This document shows positions 6,986 to 10,613 of a stretch of DNA of 10,613 nt, piece after piece; positions within the stretch are counted from its first letter, which is position 1; each line of letters starts with the position of its first letter. The notes under the pieces were generated by a model. It saw nothing but the letters and a program-made list of their open reading frames with translations, searched no databases and was not told the DNA's origin. Source of the DNA: Deltaproteobacteria bacterium (GTDB lineage: Bacteria > Myxococcota > UBA727 > JABDBI01). The stretch is taken from positions 1-10,613 of the forward strand of contig JAESQZ010000136.1 of NCBI GenBank assembly GCA_016764955.1. The letters run 5' to 3'. The position numbers and the translations under genes were made by a program.

Positions 6986-7139
6986 CTCGGGGGAGAGTTA
7001 ATGAACTGCTCGAATCGAGCCATCTCGATGGCATTAATAAGTTGCATCTGTCTGTCGGATAGCGGTCCAGGACTTTCATTTAGACCAGGAAAAAGATTTT
7101 GCTAGATTTTATTCCAATGTGAAGATAAAAGCGCTGATG
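6986..7139. other. Gap with no recognisable gene
   Basis: Only short frames are present: 34 codons from 7000 on plus, about 60 codons at 7041-7222 on plus, and about 45 on minus. None shows recognisable domains. The minus frame (LSDRQMQLINAIEMARFEQF) has protein-like composition and could be a decayed gene fragment, but I cannot identify it. Confidence 0.4.
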
Positions 7140-7218
7140 ACATACAAGTTTCTTTTTGTAATTGAAAACTTGGTGTCGCCTGTTTACAGGCGACGTCAAT
7201 TGGGCTTGTATGTTTTTT
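7140..7218 (+). ncRNA. Candidate structured RNA ending in a terminator-like hairpin
   Basis: Three nested stems are visible on the plus strand: ACATACAAG/CTTGTATGT (7140-7148 with 7205-7213), AATTGA/TCAATT (7160-7165 with 7196-7201) and a perfect 9-bp apical stem GTCGCCTGT/ACAGGCGAC (7175-7183 with 7186-7194). Six T residues (7213-7218) follow. An alternative pairing, AAGTTT/AAACTT (7146-7151 with 7166-7171), would compete with the two lower stems. This may be a small RNA with intrinsic terminator, or only the terminator of a lost gene. No known riboswitch is recognised. Confidence 0.45.
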
Positions 7219-7282
7219 CTTAATTTAACAGAAAGAATCAGGCTGTTTTGTTAATTTTGCAAGAGGCTCTCGAGAAAATAAG

Positions 7283-7477
7283 TTCTTTTTGTACAAACGC
7301 GGGATCGTTGAGACTGTCATGGATCATTTAAAGGCATACTGTCAAATTAGCCATACAAGACACCGAAGTCCTTCAAATTTTCTCGCAAACACAATCGCTG
7401 CTTTGGCGGCTTATGCTTTCAAGCCAGAAAAGCCTACGTTCCAACCCCTCCTAGATCCGTTGCTTATCCAAAACTGA
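7283..7477 (+). pseudogene. IS982-family transposase, C-terminal remnant
   Basis: The frame reads FLYKRGIVETVMDHLKAYCQ and continues ISHTRHRSPSNFLANTIAAL before ending in AYAFKPEKP. This is the closing region of IS982-family DDE transposases (family pattern KR.IIE.I...LK...QIEHTRHRS..NF..NL.A.L.AY...KKP). The conserved E in IVETV is probably the third catalytic acid. The frame is open only from 7229, after a TAA, and nothing upstream resembles the N-terminal two thirds. Terminal inverted repeats are not seen. It is an old IS scar ending 17 nt before the downstream MFS gene. Confidence 0.8.
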
Positions 7478-7494
7478 GGTTAAATAAACGTATA

Positions 7495-8748
7495 ATGCAA
7501 AAAACTTCAAAACCCGCTATCGTTGCCTGGTGTTTCTATGATTGGGCCAATTCTGCTTTTTCTACGCTAGTAATCACCTTTATTTTTGCTACTTACTTCA
7601 CTCAAGCTGTCGCTAAAACAGAAATTATCGGCACAGCCCAGTGGGGAAATGCTATCGCTTTAGCGGGTATCATCGTTGCCTTATTAAGCCCGCTTTTGGG
7701 CGCCATCGCCGATCATCAAGGCTGCCGCAAACCTTGGCTTGCTTGCTTTACCCTATTAATGATTATTTCTTCTGCCCTGTTATGGTTTATCAAACCTGAA
7801 AACCAATACACAATAGGTATGTTAACCTTAGTGGTATTAGGCACCATTGGTTTTGAGATTGGCGTGGTGTTTTATAATGCTATGCTTCGTGGTTTGGCGC
7901 CCAAAAATTACATTGGCCGTATTTCTGGTTGGGCTTGGGGTCTGGGTTACGCGGGTGGCTTGGTGTGTTTAATTATCGCATTAATCGTATTTGTAAATTC
8001 CGATACAGCTTGGTTTCATTTAAACCCTAAAACCGCAGCCCAAATTCGTATTTGTGGACCTTTAGTTGCTATATGGATTATGATATTTTCACTGCCACTA
8101 TTTTCTCTAACGCCAGATGCGGCTGCCACTGGTATTCGCACAAGCGTCGCTATTAACCGTGGTTGTAAAACCTTATGGCATACGTTACGCACGTTGCCAC
8201 AGCATAAATCAATTCTATTATTTTTAATTGCTCGCATGCTGTATATCGACGGCTTAAATACCTTGTTTGCTTTTGGTGGTATTTATGCGGCAGGTACTTT
8301 TGGTTTAAGTTTTTCCCAGGTACTACAGTTTGGTATTGCCATGAACATCACGGCAGGACTAGGGGCTGCGGCTTTTGCTTGGATTGATGATTATTTTGGG
8401 GCTAAAAAAACAGTATTAATTTCACTCGTGGCGATGATTATGACTGGTTCCGGAATACTGCTAGTACAGTCTCAATTATGGTTTTGGATTTTAGCGTTAA
8501 TACTCGGCCTATTTGTGGGACCTGTGCAAGCAGCCAGCCGTTCTTTTATGGTGCGCTTAGCACCTCCTGAAATCATGACCGAAATGTTCGGCCTCTATGC
8601 ATTTTCTGGAAAAGCCACCGCATTCGTTAACCCTTGGCTGGTCGGCATGCTGACTTTAGCGTTCAATAGCCAACGCATTGGCATGGCCAGCGTCATCGGC
8701 TTTTTAATCGTTGGAGCTCTATTATTATCGCGCGTAAAAGAAACATAG
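7495..8748 (+). CDS. MFS transporter, UMF1/Atg22-like family
   Basis: A 417-residue inner-membrane carrier. The N-terminal signature AWCFYDWANSAFSTLV (residues 11-26) is diagnostic of the UMF1 branch of the MFS, which also holds the yeast vacuolar amino-acid exporter Atg22. The loop between helices 2 and 3 reads LLGAIADHQGCRKP (67-80), the family form of the MFS motif. About 12 hydrophobic segments span the protein. The substrate is unknown; amino-acid efflux is only an analogy. The start follows directly on an IS982 remnant, and the only Shine-Dalgarno-like GAGG (7476-7479) is 15 nt away, so expression may be weak or use an unusual signal. The stop codon TAG is part of the repeat AGACGCCTATTTTG. 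Confidence 0.88.
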   Translation: MQKTSKPAIVAWCFYDWANSAFSTLVITFIFATYFTQAVAKTEIIGTAQWGNAIALAGIIVALLSPLLGAIADHQGCRKPWLACFTLLMIISSALLWFIKPENQYTIGMLTLVVLGTIGFEIGVVFYNAMLRGLAPKNYIGRISGWAWGLGYAGGLVCLIIALIVFVNSDTAWFHLNPKTAAQIRICGPLVAIWIMIFSLPLFSLTPDAAATGIRTSVAINRGCKTLWHTLRTLPQHKSILLFLIARMLYIDGLNTLFAFGGIYAAGTFGLSFSQVLQFGIAMNITAGLGAAAFAWIDDYFGAKKTVLISLVAMIMTGSGILLVQSQLWFWILALILGLFVGPVQAASRSFMVRLAPPEIMTEMFGLYAFSGKATAFVNPWLVGMLTLAFNSQRIGMASVIGFLIVGALLLSRVKET

Positions 8749-8760
8749 ACGCCTATTTTG
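8747..8760 (+). repeat. Fragment of the 29-bp repeat at the MFS stop
   Basis: AGACGCCTATTTTG is identical to 6958-6971. It begins inside the TAG stop and ends at the first base of the copied hydrolase tail. Confidence 0.75.
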
Positions 8761-8791
8761 TTAGAAATTTTTTGGACACGTTGAAGATAAG
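8760..8791 (+). repeat. Direct repeat copy B of the hydrolase 3' end
   Basis: Matches 5681-5712 at 30 of 32 positions. In the hydrolase frame it would read VRNFLDTLKIRGLS and then stop. The two substitutions both change residues (K to R, I to N), so this is either a target-type duplication that has drifted or the tail of a lost paralogue. Confidence 0.85.
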
Positions 8792-8799
8792 GGGTCTGA

Positions 8800-8817
8800 G
8801 TTAACAAGGTTAACAAG
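8800..8817. repeat. Tandem 9-bp GTTAACAAG repeat
   Basis: Two adjacent copies of GTTAACAAG. Because GTTAAC is its own reverse complement, they also form a 6-bp hairpin with AAG loop. This may be chance. The rest of 8792-8952 holds no gene I can support. Confidence 0.5.
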
Positions 8818-8952
8818 TCCCCCATCTTTGCTTTGTGAAAGCCTGTCGCTTAAGTCTTCCAAAACCGCTTTCCATGCATTTTCGGACCGTCGGATATTCG
8901 CCTGATTACAAGAACTCATGTTTGTGGCTAGCCTTGGGACAGTAACACTCAC

Positions 8953-8958
8953 AGGAGG
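8953..8958 (+). promoter_or_regulatory. Consensus Shine-Dalgarno of the small exported protein
   Basis: AGGAGG 8 nt before the ATG at 8967. It is the best plus-strand ribosome site in the right half of the window and supports this small gene being real and well translated. Confidence 0.85.
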
Positions 8959-8966
8959 CAATACCC

Positions 8967-9350
8967 ATGAAAAAACTAGCAATCAATTTGATATTCGCAA
9001 GCACATTTCTTCTCGCCGGCAGTATATTCGCCGATCACGAAGGGGGAAACCGTGCTTTATCACGGGCGATTAATCAATTGGAGTATGTAGTAACCTATTC
9101 CACGCTTAACTATAACGTCAAAAACTCGGTGAACTATTTTGTCAATGATGCCAGAAACTATCTATATTATTGCGCCAATGGTGGTTTTTCAATTATGGAT
9201 CATAACGGCAATCGCAGATGCGGCCGATATCGCCAGAATATGCAGTGGCGTTTCCAAGTCGTGAGCAACTACCTCTACGATACTTACTACGACTATCCCC
9301 AAGTTTATAGTGCCTGGAGAGCGGTCCGGAGATTGATGCGACAGCTCTAA
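8967..9350 (+). CDS. Small tyrosine-rich exported protein
   Basis: A 127-residue protein not recognised as any named family. Residues 1-22 are a classical Sec signal peptide (MKK, hydrophobic core, cleavage probably after FA at 21-22), leaving a mature chain of about 105 residues. The mature part has 14 tyrosines, 3 tryptophans, many Asn and Arg, and two cysteines (C69, C85) that could form one disulfide. Tyr and Trp recur every few residues in what look like amphipathic helices (35-68 and 92-126), with a Gly/Asn-rich turn at about 71-86. The C-terminus is basic (RAVRRLMRQL). It stands alone with its own strong Shine-Dalgarno. A periplasmic or secreted structural or binding protein is possible; the function is unknown. 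Confidence 0.8.
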   Translation: MKKLAINLIFASTFLLAGSIFADHEGGNRALSRAINQLEYVVTYSTLNYNVKNSVNYFVNDARNYLYYCANGGFSIMDHNGNRRCGRYRQNMQWRFQVVSNYLYDTYYDYPQVYSAWRAVRRLMRQL

Positions 9351-9503
9351 AGATATAGGCACATTGGGCTGATTCTGCGTGCCAAAGGTGATCAAATAGA
9401 TACCGTCTTAGTGGTCAACTAGTTCTTGAAGAAATGAACCTGAGTTATCCTCAGTGTTCAAAGCCTTATTGGACTGGCGGAGACTTTCTGTTAAGGCTTA
9501 AGC

Positions 9504-10055
9504 ATGATAGTCCTGAAAGACAGGTTTTCTTGTCACAAAGTAACTCAGCAAGACCTACCATTGATTCATGATTGGTTAAAACGCCCACATATTGCTGAGT
9601 GGATTCATGGTAAAGGGTTGCAAAATACACTAGATGGTTTGCAAGAAGCACTAAGAGGTGAAGCGGAAGGCATTCAGTACTGGATCGCAAAATTGGATGA
9701 ACAGCCCCTTGCTTTTCTAATATCGAGTGATGTTGAACATGGTGAGCCTAGCTTAGAAAAGGTTCCACTAGATGGAAATCGGATTGTGTCGTTGGATATT
9801 TTTATTGGGGCTTTGAATATGACCGGCAAAGGATTAGGAACCAAGCTGATAGCAGACTTTTTGCTGACGCAATTTCCTGATGCAACGGATTTTGTTATTG
9901 ACCCTGAAGCGACAAACGCTCGAGCAGTGCATGTGTATGAAAAAGTCGGTTTTAGGAAGTTTGATGAATTTATTGCGCCATGGCATCCAGTCCCACATTA
10001 CCGGATGCATGTGTCTAGAAAAAATCTAGCAACAGGGTTGCACTTACATTTTTAA
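9504..10055 (+). CDS. GNAT acetyltransferase, AAC(6')-like
   Basis: A 183-residue GNAT-fold N-acetyltransferase using acetyl-CoA. The N-terminal part DWLKRPHIAEW (23-33) and the acetyl-CoA loop GKGLGTKLI (108-116), followed by DPEATNARAVHVYEKVGF (133-150), match the pattern of the aminoglycoside 6'-N-acetyltransferase AAC(6')-Ib group and related Acetyltransf_8 proteins, some of which act on siderophore precursors. A chromosomal enzyme of this kind need not confer resistance, so the substrate is left open. The start ATG has AAGG 7 nt upstream. The gene stands alone between the small exported protein and a broken toxin gene, with which its stop codon overlaps tail to tail. Confidence 0.87.
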   Translation: MIVLKDRFSCHKVTQQDLPLIHDWLKRPHIAEWIHGKGLQNTLDGLQEALRGEAEGIQYWIAKLDEQPLAFLISSDVEHGEPSLEKVPLDGNRIVSLDIFIGALNMTGKGLGTKLIADFLLTQFPDATDFVIDPEATNARAVHVYEKVGFRKFDEFIAPWHPVPHYRMHVSRKNLATGLHLHF

Positions 10056-10246
10056 GGCCTGAAAATCTTCAGTTTAAGCCCTGAAATGCACTGAAAATGT
10101 TTTTTATTACCTGTTGCAAGCATTAAATTATTTTCCATTGCTGTCGCCGCAATAATTGCATCAGCCGATCTAACACCATGTGACAAAGCATAATCTTCTA
10201 TATAAATCGAAGCACGATGACCTATGTTTTCTGTTAAAGGCAACAT
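10052..10246 (-). pseudogene. VapC-type PIN-domain toxin, 3' fragment
   Basis: The frame holds the C-terminal half of a VapC-like PIN endoribonuclease. LPLTENIGHRASIY begins the recognisable part, then SADAIIAATAMENN carries a catalytic aspartate, and TGNKKHF is the family T.N..HF motif. PIN toxins are about 130 residues and this frame has 64 from its first ATG. Upstream it stays open for five codons and stops at 10262-10264, inside the end of an IS200/IS605-type element, so the first half with the first catalytic Asp is missing. No antitoxin gene is visible within the window. The stop overlaps the stop of the acetyltransferase gene, on the opposite strand. It is a dead toxin cut by the transposon. 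Confidence 0.82.
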
Positions 10247-10400
10247 GTGAACTACTCGCCGCTAAAGCGAACGAGCTTCTAAAACTAAGCCGCGAGGCTT
10301 AATTCTATCATTTTTGACGCCTCATTGCCCATGGCTGAAAAAGCTTTCGCATTCTCAGTCTTACGCGAGCTCCGCGCCCTGTATCCACTCGGAGTGAGAA
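10247..10400 (-). ncRNA. Probable TnpB guide RNA (omega-RNA) region
   Basis: Known TnpB systems transcribe a guide RNA from the tnpB 3' end through the right end of the element. The matching stretch here has a 6-bp hairpin overlapping the tnpB stop (TAAGCC/GGCTTA, 10286-10301) and the right-end hairpin (10255-10275). The 5' limit is a guess. The guide would be the flank just past the element, within vapC. Confidence 0.4.
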
Positions 10401-10613
10401 CACCCCGAGAAGACAACTCCGTTCCAGAGTCTAGAATCAAGTTGATTGCTCGTTTTTTAATAACCAACGCCGCATTTCTGTCGGCGTTATCAGAGTGGCC
10501 ACAATTTTCGCACACAAACTCTGCTTGTGAAACACGATTATTGGGATGAATGTGGGCGCAATCGGCACATTCCTGACTGGTAAATGAAGCTGATACTTTG
10601 AAAAATGCTTTAC
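10285..10613 (-). CDS. tnpB: TnpB RNA-guided nuclease, C-terminal part (runs off the window)
   Basis: About 109 residues of the C-terminal end of an IS200/IS605 TnpB. The frame is open to the right edge and starts there with KAFFKVSASFTSQECADCAH. The zinc ribbon is complete: CADC (10569-10558) and CENC (10512-10501). It is followed by NADRNAALVIKK, whose Asp (10482-10480) is the last RuvC catalytic residue. The tail GTELSSRGVLTPSGYRARSS and onward is long and basic, then ends in IELSLAA. In characterised TnpB loci the DNA encoding this tail doubles as the guide-RNA scaffold. No stop or frameshift interrupts the visible part, so the protein may be functional. Confidence 0.9.
   Translation of the reverse strand, partial: KAFFKVSASFTSQECADCAHIHPNNRVSQAEFVCENCGHSDNADRNAALVIKKRAINLILDSGTELSSRGVLTPSGYRARSSRKTENAKAFSAMGNEASKMIELSLAA

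Larger units (their letters stand above)
10247..10613 (-). mobile_element. IS200/IS605-family element, right end and tnpB 3' part
   Basis: The TnpB coding end is followed, 12-30 nt downstream, by a subterminal hairpin on the minus strand: CTCG/CGAG and CGCT/AGCG (10275-10255), with a TT/G internal mismatch. Imperfect hairpins of this sort mark the ends of this family, which transposes as single strands without inverted repeats or target duplication. The boundary with the interrupted vapC frame lies near 10247-10257 but cannot be fixed exactly. The left end and any TnpA are outside the window. Confidence 0.75.

Noticed and set aside
6874..7062. Plus-strand frame of 62 codons through the tandem repeat
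   Set aside because: Its sequence is translated repeat units (LARRLFCQTPI), has no start signal and is low in protein character.
7491..7496. TATAAT as a -10 box for the UMF1 carrier
   Set aside because: It overlaps the ATG itself, so transcripts would start inside the gene, and no -35 lies at a proper distance (TTGCTT is 25 bp away).
8761..8982. Minus-strand frame of 73 codons after the UMF1 carrier
   Set aside because: No ribosome site or domain, it crosses the duplicated hydrolase tail, and it overlaps the well-supported small exported gene's start signals.
9436..9459. Hairpin upstream of the acetyltransferase as a terminator
   Set aside because: The stem (GAAC/GTTC with CTGAG/CTCAG) has a bulge and no T-run on either side.

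Overview
The window looks like a moderately AT-rich gammaproteobacterial chromosome, probably a Legionellales-type, host-associated lineage. That guess rests on the mix of Pht/ACS-like and UMF1-like MFS carriers, dispersed G/C-rich repeats in very short gaps, decayed insertion sequences and broken genes. It is an inference, because no rRNA or marker gene is present.

The left third (1-4112) is conserved housekeeping sequence. An MFS carrier (151-1377) overlaps by 8 nt a lipoyl-bearing 2-oxoacid dehydrogenase E2 (1370-2680), which overlaps by 19 nt the lipoyl synthase lipA (2662-3561). The order suggests one transcript that makes a lipoylated E2 and the enzyme that builds its cofactor. A dispersed G/C-tract repeat sits on the E2/lipA junction, and its bases are read as the first codons of LipA. 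lspA (minus strand) ends tail-to-tail inside the lipA stop region.

The middle (4118-5716) holds a biotin-protein ligase gene split by a frameshift, with a plausible reinitiation site at the break. After it come a perfect 14-bp palindrome and a membrane-anchored alpha/beta hydrolase.

From 5717 to about 8791 the window is accessory in character. It holds an unrecognised secreted/membrane protein on the minus strand with a clear promoter, a second G/C-tract repeat, inverted and tandem copies of a 20-29 bp unit, a structured RNA or terminator-like hairpin, an IS982-family transposase C-terminal remnant, and a UMF1-type MFS carrier. A near-identical 32-bp copy of the hydrolase 3' end lies just after this carrier, so the whole block of about 3.1 kb is bracketed by direct repeats.

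The right end (8967-10613) has a small tyrosine-rich exported protein, an AAC(6')-like GNAT acetyltransferase, and the C-terminal half of a VapC-type PIN toxin. The toxin gene is cut by the right end of an IS200/IS605-type element whose TnpB gene runs off the window.
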